Assembly (NCBI GenBank): GCA_004124475.1
Contig: SCKK01000010.1
Coordinates: forward strand, 16,418 to 80,417
Direction: 5' to 3'
Origin: Fidelibacterota bacterium
GTDB lineage: Bacteria; Fidelibacterota; Marinisomatia; Marinisomatales; SCKK01
DNA length: 64,000 nt
Each line of letters starts with the position of its first letter. Within the stretch, counting starts at the first letter, position 1. This document shows, one piece after another, positions 1 through 9,495 of this stretch. The notes under the pieces were generated by a model, which made no database searches, was not told where the DNA came from, and saw nothing but the letters and a program-made list of their open reading frames with translations. Made by a program: the position numbers and the translations under genes.

Positions 1-870
1 CAACTCCAATTTAATTTAGATCAAGTAGTGATCGAGAGTATTGAAAGAAATGTGAGGAGAATCGAAATTGTATCTTCCGAGCGTATTACTGCTGAGTTTT
101 ATAAAATTTTAGGTACTGATCAGCCTTCGATTGGATTAGAACTGTTGCAGCATGCAGGTCTCATGAAGATCATCTTTCCTGAGATTTCGGAAATGTTTGG
201 GCTCGAGCAACCACTTGAGTGGCACCATAAAGATATATTCTATCATACGTTGCAGGTTGTGGATAATATCGCTGAGGTTTCCGATAATCTCGATTTGCGT
301 TTTGCAGGGTTGGTTCACGACATTGGGAAACCAAGAACCCGGAGGTTGGAATCAAAAAAAGGATGGACATTTCACGGACACGACTTTTTGGGTGCAAAGA
401 TGCTGGAAACGATAGCCCAGCGTATGCATCTATCGAATAAGACCAAAGATTACTTACAAAAGTTAGTTAACCTCCATCTACGTCCCATTGCTCTTGCGAA
501 AGAGGGTGTGACTGATGCCGCTATTCGTCGATTAATGGTAGACGGAGGGGACGAAACAGATGATCTCATGATTCTATGTCGTGCAGACATCACTTCAAAA
601 AATCCAAATTTAGTGAGAAAATACCTGGGAAACTTTGAACGGGTAGATCTTATGATGCACGATGTTCAGGAAAGGGACGCCATGCGAGCCTTTCAATCCC
701 CTGTGCGGGGAGATGTAATTATGAAAGAGTGTGGATTAAAACCTGGTCCCGTGATTGGGAGAATTAAAAAGAGAATTGAAAATGCCATCTTAGAAGGAGA
801 AATTGAAAACAGTTATGAAGCGGCATTTGACTATTTAAATAAGATAAAGGATGAATACGTAAGTAAGTAG
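1..870 (+). CDS. cca: CCA tRNA nucleotidyltransferase, 3' part (HD domain)
   Basis: This is the C-terminal part of a class II poly(A) polymerase/CCA-adding enzyme, which adds or repairs the 3' CCA of tRNAs. The frame is open to base 1 (QLQFNLDQVV before the GTG at 28), so the gene begins outside the window. The segment RNVRRIEIVSSERITAEFYK matches the RNA-binding linker of the family. It is followed by an HD phosphohydrolase domain with HHKDIFYHTLQVVDN and LVHDIGKP (H, HD motifs). The catalytic nucleotidyltransferase head is not visible here. The family assignment is firm. Whether the enzyme adds the whole CCA or only part of it cannot be judged from this fragment. Confidence 0.85.
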   Translation, partial: QLQFNLDQVVIESIERNVRRIEIVSSERITAEFYKILGTDQPSIGLELLQHAGLMKIIFPEISEMFGLEQPLEWHHKDIFYHTLQVVDNIAEVSDNLDLRFAGLVHDIGKPRTRRLESKKGWTFHGHDFLGAKMLETIAQRMHLSNKTKDYLQKLVNLHLRPIALAKEGVTDAAIRRLMVDGGDETDDLMILCRADITSKNPNLVRKYLGNFERVDLMMHDVQERDAMRAFQSPVRGDVIMKECGLKPGPVIGRIKKRIENAILEGEIENSYEAAFDYLNKIKDEYVSK

Positions 871-894
871 AAATTGTATAACTATTCAGGTTAA

Positions 895-922
895 GTCCCG
901 AAGTTTCGGGACACTATTTTTT
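895..922 (+). terminator. Hairpin followed by T-run after cca
   Basis: An 8-bp stem (gtcccgaa / ttcgggac, 2-nt centre) ends at 912 and is followed by actatttttt. It lies 25 bases after the cca stop and could terminate that transcript. The same core palindrome occurs in many other gaps of the window, so it may be a dispersed repeat that has been co-opted as a terminator. Confidence 0.45.
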
Positions 923-960
923 GTCGATAAAATTAGTTATTGGTTAATTGGTTACTCAAG

Positions 961-1343
961 TTTCGCACCTAGTAAGTGTTTTATATTTCAGAAGATGTTC
1001 ATAAATAATGCCAATAAGTATCGTAATAAAAAAGACGAATTTCTTATTACCGTTATTATTTGTACTTTTCTTATCGTAAGAAAAGTACCAAAAGAAACTG
1101 TCGCTGGAGTCCCGACATATCGGGATTATCCGTCTTCACCGTTAGTTCGGGAATGAATTAAACTCATCCCTATCCCACCATTGCGGGATCGGTCGTCAAA
1201 CAGTAATTCATTCTAATCCTCACCCATGGCTTGACGTTTCCGAAGCATGCTTCGGAATTGACAAAATTTTTCTAAGGCGACATGATTATTATTTGATCCA
1301 TCCAAAATTAGAAAGATGTTTAGTCATTATCATAGGTGCGAAA
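961..1343. repeat. Gene-free segment bounded by 11-bp inverted repeat, with internal hairpins
   Basis: The 620-bp gap 871-1490 has no convincing gene. Inside it, tttcgcaccta (961-971) is repeated inverted as taggtgcgaaa (1333-1343). Between them are a perfect 12-bp stem with a 3-nt loop (1062-1088, gtacttttctta / taagaaaagtac), a small palindrome tcccga-N4-tcggga (1110-1125), and an 18-bp perfect palindrome tccgaagcatgcttcgga (1239-1256). The arrangement resembles a small non-autonomous repeat cluster. No mobility function is shown. Confidence 0.4.
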
Positions 1344-1490
1344 TAGGAGTAAAAAAATAGTTAACTCTGTGGAATTGCTTGCCCTGCATGTCCCGTAGTG
1401 AGGAACGAACGTATCGGGGTGTAATCCACGAAGTGGTGCAAAGCAATTATACAGTGCGGGCAGTATTCAACAGGGTAAATTCCCTCTGCC

Positions 1491-2495
1491 TTAACCTTTC
1501 AATAGTATTTCCCGTAGCTGTTCCGCATACCTTCGACTATCTTCATCGTCCGTTACTATCTCGATCTCCTCCGGACGTGTTACGCCGAGACCAAGTTCAA
1601 CAGCTCTTACTATCTGTCCCTGCTCGAAGATTCCTGTTTTCATGATTTTTTTGTTGCTGCCCAGCTCTTTTAAAACAGCCAGACCAACGGCGTCGATAGC
1701 AATCCTATCGGTTCCCGCCAATAGGACATTTCCTCGCTTCTTCGTTCCTTTCGCCGGACCTCCGTCAACGAAAGCCTCTATCCCGTCCAGCAGAATCAGG
1801 GAGGGGGCGTAGACTTGATTGATTTCAGCGATCATCTTCCTCATGTCGAAAAAGGATGCGTGGAGTTCCCTCATATCTCCCTTGTGGGTAATTCCAACAG
1901 ACAGTTTGAGAGACATGGTAAACGCCCCTCCGAATCCGTGGGTTTTTAAACAACAGGTAGTAACAATGCACTCGGAATCAAGTATCGGTTTCGCAACACG
2001 GAAACCGTTTCTCCAGTGACTTCCCTCGGGTTTTACCCGGATCCATTCCTTGGGAGGAAGTTCCTCGAAGTTTATGAGTCCAACGTCAAGCGCCTTACAG
2101 AGATCGTATATTCCCTTTTCCTTGAGAACGTCTGATGTGTCCGGGGGACCACTCCTTTCTCCGATGGTGATATTTTTAGCGCCCATGGTTTTAAGGTGTA
2201 ATATCAAATGGGTAAGGGTGTCGTTGTGGGTGGAACCCGGGAAAGGGTCTGCGGTGTTGAAGTTTGGTTTAAGCAATACATCTTTTCCCTTTACAGGATT
2301 TATATCAAGGAGATCGATTACTCGCTGAATGCCTGAAGCTCTATGGGAGGTTTTGACAAGTGAGACCTTTGTTTTCTTACTTTTGGGGTTCTGTTTCAAT
2401 AACTTCGCCACGAATGGGCTATTGATTTCACGGTCTGTCAGAGCCCACAGAACGCCTCCAGTTAATGCTGACATGAATTCTCGACGGTTGATCAT
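1491..2495 (-). CDS. DUF362 family protein with Tat-like signal
   Basis: This 334-residue protein belongs to the DUF362 family, often found with iron-sulfur proteins but without an established reaction. The N-terminus MINRREFMSALTGGVLWAL resembles a twin-arginine export signal (RRxF followed by a hydrophobic stretch), so export is likely. The core has the family's VLLKPNFN, a TTCCLKTHGFGGAFTMSLK stretch and the LLDGIEAFVDGGPAKGT segment near the C-terminus, where the family usually reads as a conserved metal- or cofactor-binding core. No C-terminal ferredoxin domain is present. It stands alone on the minus strand with no partner genes that would suggest a substrate. Confidence 0.75.
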   Translation of the reverse strand: MINRREFMSALTGGVLWALTDREINSPFVAKLLKQNPKSKKTKVSLVKTSHRASGIQRVIDLLDINPVKGKDVLLKPNFNTADPFPGSTHNDTLTHLILHLKTMGAKNITIGERSGPPDTSDVLKEKGIYDLCKALDVGLINFEELPPKEWIRVKPEGSHWRNGFRVAKPILDSECIVTTCCLKTHGFGGAFTMSLKLSVGITHKGDMRELHASFFDMRKMIAEINQVYAPSLILLDGIEAFVDGGPAKGTKKRGNVLLAGTDRIAIDAVGLAVLKELGSNKKIMKTGIFEQGQIVRAVELGLGVTRPEEIEIVTDDEDSRRYAEQLREILLKG

Positions 2496-2925
2496 TTTAC
2501 AATATTAGTCATTTGGACCTCTACTTAATCGGACGAAAAATATAGCATTTTTCAATGTCCTTCACTCTCGCTAATGTTTAATATATTTCAAAACAGTAAG
2601 TTGGATAAAATTAAAATGAGTTTTAAAAACCGCTTTCTTTATGAATTTGGGTGTAAGGTTATAATAACAAATAAGAAATACATTTTTCATTTAATCTTTA
2701 TCACCTCCGGCTCTTTCTTGGCGCAGCTAAAGGTGAGGGAAAGGACGACCGCTGCTAAAATACATAGTATCGACCATTGGTTAATAATAAGATTTCTAAG
2801 GATCCTCATTTAAGCTTACTCCTTATTGTATACACTGGAAATGTTGAAAATAATCTTAGGAATTTCCAATGTTCTTTATACATATTTATCCTAAGATTTA
2901 ATAATCTAACAGAATATAAGTTTTA
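2496..2925. other. AT-rich gap, no gene recognised
   Basis: Short open frames exist on the plus strand but have no ribosome binding site, no recognisable composition and no family resemblance. The segment lies between two minus-strand genes, so it should hold the promoter of the DUF362 gene. No clear promoter or hairpin was identified. Confidence 0.5.
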
Positions 2926-3975
2926 TCATTTTTTAAACTTCAAAAGTGCTTCTTGTAATTTCATACCAGAGTTCCAGTCTAATGAGTCACCTTCGTAATA
3001 ACACAGATATAGACCCTGCAAATTAGAAGGAAGAGTTATCCTTTTATCTACAACTAGAATGACCTTCTTCTTGTACAACACAAAAGCAGCTCCAATCTCT
3101 ATTAAAACATTTTCGTTTATCTTGTATTGTTCTTCACCTTCTTCCGTCTTTATAACTTCATCTGCTGATACGTTTATAATACCAGCATGACACTTATGCA
3201 TAGCTTCAAGAATTTTTTCAGAAACAGGAATTGCGGTTGTTTCTTCGTGAACAACAATTACAGGCTCAAGATTGCCATACTCAACTGTAGTCTTTATTTG
3301 ATCCAGAATGTTCTTATTTTTACCGTGGGATATAAAAACTTTGAGTTTTTCTAACATCGCAGAGGGGCGAGTTGGTGTAATCAATTCACCTGCTAGGGCT
3401 CCTTCACCTTGCTTTACAATGTCTTCCTCTCCAGTAACTTCTATTTCCTCCATCTCAGGAGCCTGCAATCCAATCCGTGAAAGGTTGATATACTGTTTAC
3501 CTTTTATTTGCTGAATGGCACCAATGAATTGCGTATCATCGAGAAAAAGCCGCCATAGACTCTCTGTTTTATTATCTGGAACCTGAAAACTGCGTTTTAG
3601 AATATTTTGGGCTATATCATTTGTCGGAAGCTGATTATTGTCAAAGTGTTTGTACAAACGGGATAGCAAGGGAAGATTCTGAGCAGCTGCTAGAATAGCT
3701 TGTTTTGGTTCATCATCCGATTGAGGATAAAAATATGATTGGCCAATCTTATCTAGGGCAATCTTGTCTTCATCGTAACAAGTAATCCCATAAAGATTAG
3801 ATGAAACCACCAACAGTATAAAGCCACTACTCTTAGGCGAATACCCAAGCACCTCTGCTAGAGTTAGTCTATCGATAGGTTTTCCCGCATTGTTCTCAAC
3901 GATTGCCTGACCAATTTTGATAGCCTTCCTTAAACACTGTGAAGGAATAGCTTCTTGTTTTTTTTGACGTGGCAT
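2926..3975 (-). CDS. Winged-helix-like protein with C-terminal TIR-like (CAP12/Pycsar-type) domain
   Basis: The protein has 349 residues. Residues about 10-165 look like a winged-helix-type region (PIDRLTLAEVLGYSPKSSGF, then alternating helices and strands). Residues 211-349 resemble the predicted nucleotide-binding TIR-like domain of Pfam PF10137: KVFISHGKNKN at the first strand, then EPVIVVHEETT, SEKILEAMHKCHAGIINVS, NVLIEIGAAFVLYKKKVILVVD and LPSNLQGLYLCYYEGD. Glu253 in VSEKILEAM is in the position expected for the catalytic glutamate of TIR NADases. In characterised relatives such domains deplete NAD+ during phage infection. That role is inference here. The neighbour is a type IIG restriction-modification gene on the same strand, 183 bp upstream, which supports a defence setting. 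Confidence 0.65.
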   Translation of the reverse strand: MPRQKKQEAIPSQCLRKAIKIGQAIVENNAGKPIDRLTLAEVLGYSPKSSGFILLVVSSNLYGITCYDEDKIALDKIGQSYFYPQSDDEPKQAILAAAQNLPLLSRLYKHFDNNQLPTNDIAQNILKRSFQVPDNKTESLWRLFLDDTQFIGAIQQIKGKQYINLSRIGLQAPEMEEIEVTGEEDIVKQGEGALAGELITPTRPSAMLEKLKVFISHGKNKNILDQIKTTVEYGNLEPVIVVHEETTAIPVSEKILEAMHKCHAGIINVSADEVIKTEEGEEQYKINENVLIEIGAAFVLYKKKVILVVDKRITLPSNLQGLYLCYYEGDSLDWNSGMKLQEALLKFKK

Positions 3976-4158
3976 AATAATTACTCCACTATTAATTATT
4001 AAAGTTTAAAATATCTATTTAATTTTAACTATCAAAATTTATTCTATAATCGATACCCCATATTTTTAGTGAATGAAACTCAGAAACTATCTCAATAGAA
4101 TTAATACAGCTTCGCATCCACTCAAAGCTCAATCTACAAAAATCCCCATAGAACAATA

Positions 4159-7100
4159 TTAATTATTGCCTTCAACAATTTTGATCTCTTCCTCGTTTAA
4201 GTCATACAAATCGTACACTACCTGATCAATTTGTCTATCTGTGGATTTTATTTCAAGCTCAATCGCTTCTCTTTCATCAGCCATTTCCACATTGGGGAGT
4301 TTTTTATGTAAGTCCAGCATTCGGTCTACTAACTCAACCAATTTGTCATGGCGTGATTTATCAGAGGGATTATGAAAATCCATTGTATAAATGGGAAGTC
4401 TTTCGATGTACTTTTTTGTATACATGTAAGCAGTTTGATATGCTCTAATTGAAATCTTTTTCAAATACCAATCTAATAATTGGCTGTTTAATAAACCTAA
4501 TAAATACCTTATGTTGTATTCCTTTTTAACTATAATTCCGTAGCCACCTGCTCCTCCTCCACAAAAATAGAATTCACCATTGGGGTCAAGACTATATGAA
4601 GCGCCAGCATAATAATCAGGTGTAATTATTTTAGGTTGCCACATAATATCAAGCGCCTGGTTTCGAGTATATTCGTACCAGTGCTCACCTTTCATTTTAC
4701 CGCTCTCTCTTTTTTCCAGATAAGATTTGTGATTTAGTAAATATTCAATAGTTTTGGGGAAGTCCTGACGTAATTGATTAATTGGAATTTGTTTTCCATT
4801 TTCGTACGGGAAAATGATACATTTATCTGGTTTAATTATACTGTAGCGTTTCATCTGACCACCTTTAATAAGCGGTTTGAGAAGATTTTTTTCTATTTTA
4901 TAAGATTTTCCATTTAGGTAGCTACGTACAACAAAATCTCTATTTATTTTTTCAATTATTTCTACTATATAAATCTTATCAGATCCTGTTTTTAAACCTT
5001 GAAATATTCGTTCACTTATATCACTAAGTCTTACGGGAATTGCTTCTAACTTTCTCCAAATTGAATTCTCCCAAGGCCAAATGAAAATCCATGGCGATGT
5101 GGTAATTAGGGAAGAAGAAATAATGCCTGACATTATTTTACTATTACTATCACCGATGTCACCTATCTCTCTTAGAATATCAGAAACTATAGATTGGGAA
5201 TTTTTTATGAATTTTGCTTGACCATAGAGAAATCGATCATTTTTATGTCCGTCTAATATCATAATACAAGTATTTATATTTGAATTTTTAAAAACCATAA
5301 AACCATCAAAGTTTATTATACGTTCAATATTCTTACGGTTAAATATTAGTTTTCTCAATCCTTTGCCATAATTTGTTTTAAAAAATCTATGTGGCAATAT
5401 AAATCCAAGTTTGCCGGTTGAATTAAATAATTTTAGTCCTTTTTCAACGAAAATACAGTAAACATCATAGTTGCCTACAGCTGATGTATAAAATGTGTTA
5501 TAATAGTCGATCTCATGCCGCCCAGATGTTTGAATACGTATATATGGTGGATTTCCAATCACAGCATCAAAACCAGCGTTTTTTCTGGAGGAACCATCTT
5601 CACTAAAAAACACTTCAGGAAATTCGAGTTCCCAATGGAATGGACGCTTCGCTTTTGCAATCGTTAAATATTCAAGGTATGATGATAATTCCTTTTTTAG
5701 CTCTTTACCCTCTTTGGTTCGTGGTTTGGGATTTTTAGCAAGTTGTTTTGCTAAATGTTGGTAATCAAAGTCACTAATTTCCAACCCAAAGAAAGTACTT
5801 GTCCATAAATCCGCAACTGTTCGATAAGGTTTTAAGCGGTCGTGAACTTTCTTTTTCCATAACATCTCTTTATCCTTAACCGTCAGGACATCGACAGTTT
5901 CCATCTGTTCAATTTCCGTTAAAGCCATAATGGAGTCACTGACCGCTTCGGTCAAATCCGGACCGAAAGAAAATGCTATTTGGTTATTTTTCTTTTTATC
6001 CGGTAATCTTCCCAACTCAGATAGATTCGCCCCAATTAATGAATTTCCCGGACGTAAATGGTGATCTAAAAAACTCAATGGTTGTTTCACTGCTATACAG
6101 GTAAGCCATAAAGATAGTTTGGCTAATTCGACAGCCAACGGGTTCAGGTCTACTCCGTAAATGCATGATTCTACGACTCTCCTACGCCAATAGGAAATTT
6201 CCGCCTCTTCATGCGATAATCCCCGGGGAACATCTTCAATCTGTAACTCTGTTGTGGGATGGTATACAATTTGATCGGCTAAAAACTCAGTCACTCGAAC
6301 TAAGAAATGGCCACTCCCCATGGCTGGGTCAAGAACATTCAATTTCATTATTTCGTTGGCAAATGAGTTGTCCTCTGCTCCCTTTCCTTTAGCTTTCTGT
6401 ACGTTAGTTAATTTTTCTGTTTTTTCACAAAGCGGTTGGAGGGTTTTCTCTACAATATATTTAACGATATAATCCGGAGTGTAGTATGTACCTGTTGCCT
6501 TGCGGTCGGATCTATCACCAACCAATACCAGGTGATTACCTTCCAATTCCAGACGATTTTCCAACAACCCTTCATAAATGGAACCGAGCTGGCGTACCTC
6601 CAAATCAGCATAGTCTATTGTTTCACCAAAATCAAATTTTAAAGTTTCGCCGGGAGCAACCGGTATATTACTGAATATTAGCCCTCTTAAAACATCTGAC
6701 AGAGTGCGTTCTCCAACTTGCCATTTTTCTATCAACGTATGTTGTTTATGGTCAAATAGACCACCATTATATTGAGGTACCTGGCAGGCTTTATTGCGTG
6801 AGGGTTGATCACCATTAATTAAATGAAATAATCCCAGCAATCTGTTATAAAGGTCAGTGAAATCATCGGAGTCATAATTCAACCTGGATTTTAATTTGGG
6901 TATTAATGCAGCGATACTATAACGATTTCTATAATGCTTATTTGAACCAACTCCTCTTGATTTTACAGGGAGAAGTCCACGTCCTTCTGCATATAAGACA
7001 AATAGTAATCTGTATAGAAAGATTAGACAATTGTCATATAATACCACCAAATCATTTTCGTTGATGTTGTTTTCTTTTCGCTTGTAGAAACCATTCGCTA

Positions 7101-7890
7101 AATCTGTTAGAATATTAAAGATCCGTTTTCTGAGATCATCTTCAAGCTTTGTCTGTACCTGTAATGACTCCTCCCGAAGATCGTCCAGAGCGCAACGACC
7201 GTCACCATTTTTTACAAAGGCAGCAGGTCTGAATAAGGCATAAAAGGTTGTGAAATCATTTAGGGAGAGAATAGAGTCTTCAAAATTAAATTCAAAATAG
7301 TCACCCGGATGAGCATTTCTACAATAAAGCCTCCATCTGTTTCCATTTGTTAGAATGGCCCAGTTAAAAAATGGTTTTCCGGTGTCATCGGTAGCGCTTT
7401 GTAAATAATCGCGTAACTGCTGATGTGGGAATCGACCGGGCGTTTCAGTTTTTGAAACCGCACTCAACGGATGGTTTACTTTTTTTACTTCGACTAATGA
7501 AATTGCAGTTTCATATTGTTCCAACTTCCCTTTTTCGAAGACTGAATTCTTTGTTTTTTCATCGGCAAATAAAATATAATCGGGTTCTTGTTGTTGCTTT
7601 CCAACGGGCAGTCGGGTCTTTGGCAAAAAAGCGAAACCAAATTGTTTGAGAATAGGTTCAATCAACTCTTGGCATGTCAAAGCCTCATTCCCTTTGGCTA
7701 ATCCGATATATCTCCTACCCCATAAATCTTTACAAAATTTCCATGTTGGAATCACATTTTCTTCTTTTGGCCATAGTATGCTTTCTCTAACTCTTGTACG
7801 TAAATAGTGATCAGAAAATATGCCCTTCGTTTCCCAAGGGCTTTGGAATTCGATTAATGGTAGATGAGTTTGTCTATGGTCTATAGACAT
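4159..7890 (-). CDS. Type IIG restriction-modification enzyme (Eco57I-like, single polypeptide)
   Basis: This 1243-residue protein combines nuclease, adenine methyltransferase and target recognition. Residues 103-136 hold a PD-(D/E)xK nuclease motif (PDYILF ... LVEVKK; D104, E134, K136). The methyltransferase has motif I LDPAMGSGHFLV (520-531) and motif IV IGNPPYIRI (778-786), with YGVDLNPLAVELAKLSLW between them. The C-terminal third resembles the TaqI-type specificity domain and ends in the coiled segment KLVELVDRMLDLHKKL. Such enzymes methylate adenine in their site and cut nearby without other subunits. No BREX, DISARM or type I subunit genes are next to it, so PglX is less likely. Its AT-rich composition (15 G/C of 60 at 5221-5280) suggests acquisition. 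All key motifs are intact. Confidence 0.85.
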   Translation of the reverse strand: MSIDHRQTHLPLIEFQSPWETKGIFSDHYLRTRVRESILWPKEENVIPTWKFCKDLWGRRYIGLAKGNEALTCQELIEPILKQFGFAFLPKTRLPVGKQQQEPDYILFADEKTKNSVFEKGKLEQYETAISLVEVKKVNHPLSAVSKTETPGRFPHQQLRDYLQSATDDTGKPFFNWAILTNGNRWRLYCRNAHPGDYFEFNFEDSILSLNDFTTFYALFRPAAFVKNGDGRCALDDLREESLQVQTKLEDDLRKRIFNILTDLANGFYKRKENNINENDLVVLYDNCLIFLYRLLFVLYAEGRGLLPVKSRGVGSNKHYRNRYSIAALIPKLKSRLNYDSDDFTDLYNRLLGLFHLINGDQPSRNKACQVPQYNGGLFDHKQHTLIEKWQVGERTLSDVLRGLIFSNIPVAPGETLKFDFGETIDYADLEVRQLGSIYEGLLENRLELEGNHLVLVGDRSDRKATGTYYTPDYIVKYIVEKTLQPLCEKTEKLTNVQKAKGKGAEDNSFANEIMKLNVLDPAMGSGHFLVRVTEFLADQIVYHPTTELQIEDVPRGLSHEEAEISYWRRRVVESCIYGVDLNPLAVELAKLSLWLTCIAVKQPLSFLDHHLRPGNSLIGANLSELGRLPDKKKNNQIAFSFGPDLTEAVSDSIMALTEIEQMETVDVLTVKDKEMLWKKKVHDRLKPYRTVADLWTSTFFGLEISDFDYQHLAKQLAKNPKPRTKEGKELKKELSSYLEYLTIAKAKRPFHWELEFPEVFFSEDGSSRKNAGFDAVIGNPPYIRIQTSGRHEIDYYNTFYTSAVGNYDVYCIFVEKGLKLFNSTGKLGFILPHRFFKTNYGKGLRKLIFNRKNIERIINFDGFMVFKNSNINTCIMILDGHKNDRFLYGQAKFIKNSQSIVSDILREIGDIGDSNSKIMSGIISSSLITTSPWIFIWPWENSIWRKLEAIPVRLSDISERIFQGLKTGSDKIYIVEIIEKINRDFVVRSYLNGKSYKIEKNLLKPLIKGGQMKRYSIIKPDKCIIFPYENGKQIPINQLRQDFPKTIEYLLNHKSYLEKRESGKMKGEHWYEYTRNQALDIMWQPKIITPDYYAGASYSLDPNGEFYFCGGGAGGYGIIVKKEYNIRYLLGLLNSQLLDWYLKKISIRAYQTAYMYTKKYIERLPIYTMDFHNPSDKSRHDKLVELVDRMLDLHKKLPNVEMADEREAIELEIKSTDRQIDQVVYDLYDLNEEEIKIVEGNN

Positions 7891-8234
7891 TATTTATAAG
7901 ATTAATATTGTCGTGTGCTATGCTGATGTATTCATAGATTTCATCAGGTAATAGGTGATAAATAGTTCTTCAGATTATTATGATTGCCTTCATAAATACC
8001 ACATTATCTTTTCAGCATAACGCTATTCGGATAATTCAATCCATTTGCACAGTTAGTTTGGTTTCTCATCATAGTTGCCTATGTATGAGGTTTGGATTTA
8101 AGCGTTGAGAAAATTGCCTATGTGTTCTTTTTCTCTGTTGATATCATCAAAAGCCATATGTGTTAAGTGATAGGGGGAATGGTCTGAACCATTGTGCATG
8201 ATTCTTTTGAGGACCTCATTTAATTGGGATGAAG
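7891..8234. other. Gap between restriction enzyme and lipase remnant
   Basis: I see no open frame with a plausible start, no strong hairpin and no repeat shared with the rest of the window. It may carry the promoter of the restriction-modification gene. Confidence 0.4.
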
Positions 8235-8515
8235 TTAATCAGTCCGAACATCCCAGTAAGGAAGTCCTGATTTTTCATCATATTTTTCGACAATATCAAT
8301 CACTCTTCTTATGGATCGCCCTGAAAAATGATAACTGAATCCGGTTTCACCAAATAAGAAACGATTTACGAGTTTCTGGACGCGCTCATCTTTTAGTAGG
8401 GTACTGTGGCTATAATCACGATAAAGAAAAGAATCCGAGAGAAGAAGCGTTTGCACTTTGTCAAAGTAACAGCAGGCACTTATGAGTGGAACACGTCCAT
8501 CTCCATTCCTTATGG
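8235..8515 (-). pseudogene. C-terminal remnant of a lipase/acyltransferase-like alpha/beta hydrolase
   Basis: The frame reads SIRNGDGRVPLISACCYFDK and then HSTLLKDERVQKLVNRFLF. This is the Asp (GDGxVPLxSA) and His (H followed by a leucine-rich helix) region typical of LCAT-like lipases and esterases. No nucleophile region is present. Upstream on this strand the sequence immediately becomes the 3' end of the patatin gene, whose stop overlaps the start of this fragment. I read it as a broken gene whose 5' part was replaced when the patatin cassette arrived. A short expressed protein starting at the GTG near 8528 cannot be excluded. Confidence 0.5.
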
Positions 8516-9478
8516 ACTGTTCCGCCACGCAAAATACTTCTCCGCACCTTCCCTTCCGCTTTGAACCAAATCCTTGATTTTTTTCCGGGATAGGTTGAAG
8601 TCGGTGGTTTTCACGCCCAGGGTATCGATGAACACGGTGCGGTTCCAGTCGTTACCGTGAAGGTGGCTCTTGTTAGCGGCTTCCATCATGAAGCCCATGA
8701 GGGCTTTGGCGTAATCGGCGATGCTGTGGATACTGCGCGGTACATTGGACCAGCCCTGTTCATTATAGGCGATCTCATCCTTGGAATCGAGACGGAAACC
8801 CAGGGTTTCGTGGTTGAAGACGTAGCCGGGACTGGTGTTGTACTTCACCGTTTCTCCGTTAGCAGGATTGACGAGGAAATCGGTGTGGTCGAAGATGTTC
8901 AGGGGGTAGTTCCGGGTAACACCGCCGTCTACCATGACGTGCCGGTTACGACGGATACTGCGGAAATACAGGGGAATGCTCATGCTCATCCGCACGGCGT
9001 AGGCGATTGTGACATCGGGTGTATCTTCATAGGAAAAAGTCTGTGCTACCTGTTTCGACAGGTTGGTGCTGATGACGTACAAGTCCCGGAAGCTCGGTTC
9101 GCCTACCCGCTCGTGGAGTTTACGAAAAGTCAGGCGCGCTTTCCCGGTTGTTTTACGGATACGGCGTCCCATCCATGATTTGAATTTGTTGCCCTTGAAC
9201 CAGCCGTACTCTCTTAAAAGACGGGCCGTATCCCGGATCACGCCGGGGTCGTCGTCTTCGAAATCACGGAAATCGGTCTTGGCGATCACGTCACCGACAT
9301 CGTCCGCCGAATAGCCCACCGCCAGCAGGGTGGCCGTAATGGCGCCGGCGGAGGTTCCCGCTACGCGTTGCACGCCGTTAAGGATACCTTTTTCTTCCAT
9401 CACTTTCAGGGCGCCGCCGTAGGCGATGCCCTTCACTCCCCCGCCCTCGAATACCAGGTTGCGTATTTCCAGTTGCAT
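8510..9478 (-). CDS. Patatin-like phospholipase
   Basis: This 322-residue protein has the complete Ser-Asp dyad set of patatins. GGGVKGIAYGGAL near the N-terminus is the oxyanion loop, GTSAGAITA carries the nucleophilic serine, and DGGVTRNYPLNIFD carries the catalytic aspartate. Patatins hydrolyse acyl esters of membrane lipids. Bacterial relatives include secreted effectors and CBASS effectors such as CapV. No cyclic-nucleotide synthase is adjacent, so a CBASS role has no support here. The gene is third in a minus-strand run behind two small envelope-protein genes (18-bp gap to the nearest). It is markedly GC-richer (35 G/C of 60 at 8881-8940) than the restriction gene next door. Both facts point to a transferred cassette. 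Confidence 0.85.
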   Translation of the reverse strand: MQLEIRNLVFEGGGVKGIAYGGALKVMEEKGILNGVQRVAGTSAGAITATLLAVGYSADDVGDVIAKTDFRDFEDDDPGVIRDTARLLREYGWFKGNKFKSWMGRRIRKTTGKARLTFRKLHERVGEPSFRDLYVISTNLSKQVAQTFSYEDTPDVTIAYAVRMSMSIPLYFRSIRRNRHVMVDGGVTRNYPLNIFDHTDFLVNPANGETVKYNTSPGYVFNHETLGFRLDSKDEIAYNEQGWSNVPRSIHSIADYAKALMGFMMEAANKSHLHGNDWNRTVFIDTLGVKTTDFNLSRKKIKDLVQSGREGAEKYFAWRNSP

Positions 9479-9495
9479 ACGATTCTCCTTTTTAA

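Noticed and set aside
2574..2998. Two short plus-strand open frames in the AT-rich gap
   Set aside because: No plausible start signal, low complexity and no family resemblance. One overlaps the 3' end of the TIR-like gene.
4159..7890. BREX PglX methyltransferase
   Set aside because: None of the other BREX genes is next to it, and an intact N-terminal PD-(D/E)xK nuclease motif fits a self-contained type IIG enzyme.
8657..9178. 173-codon open frame on the plus strand opposite the patatin gene
   Set aside because: It lies wholly antisense to a gene with clear catalytic motifs and arises from GC-rich codon use. No start signal or family resemblance.
8510..9478. CBASS system with patatin effector
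   Set aside because: No CD-NTase, Cap2 or Cap3 gene is adjacent. The neighbours are two small envelope proteins.
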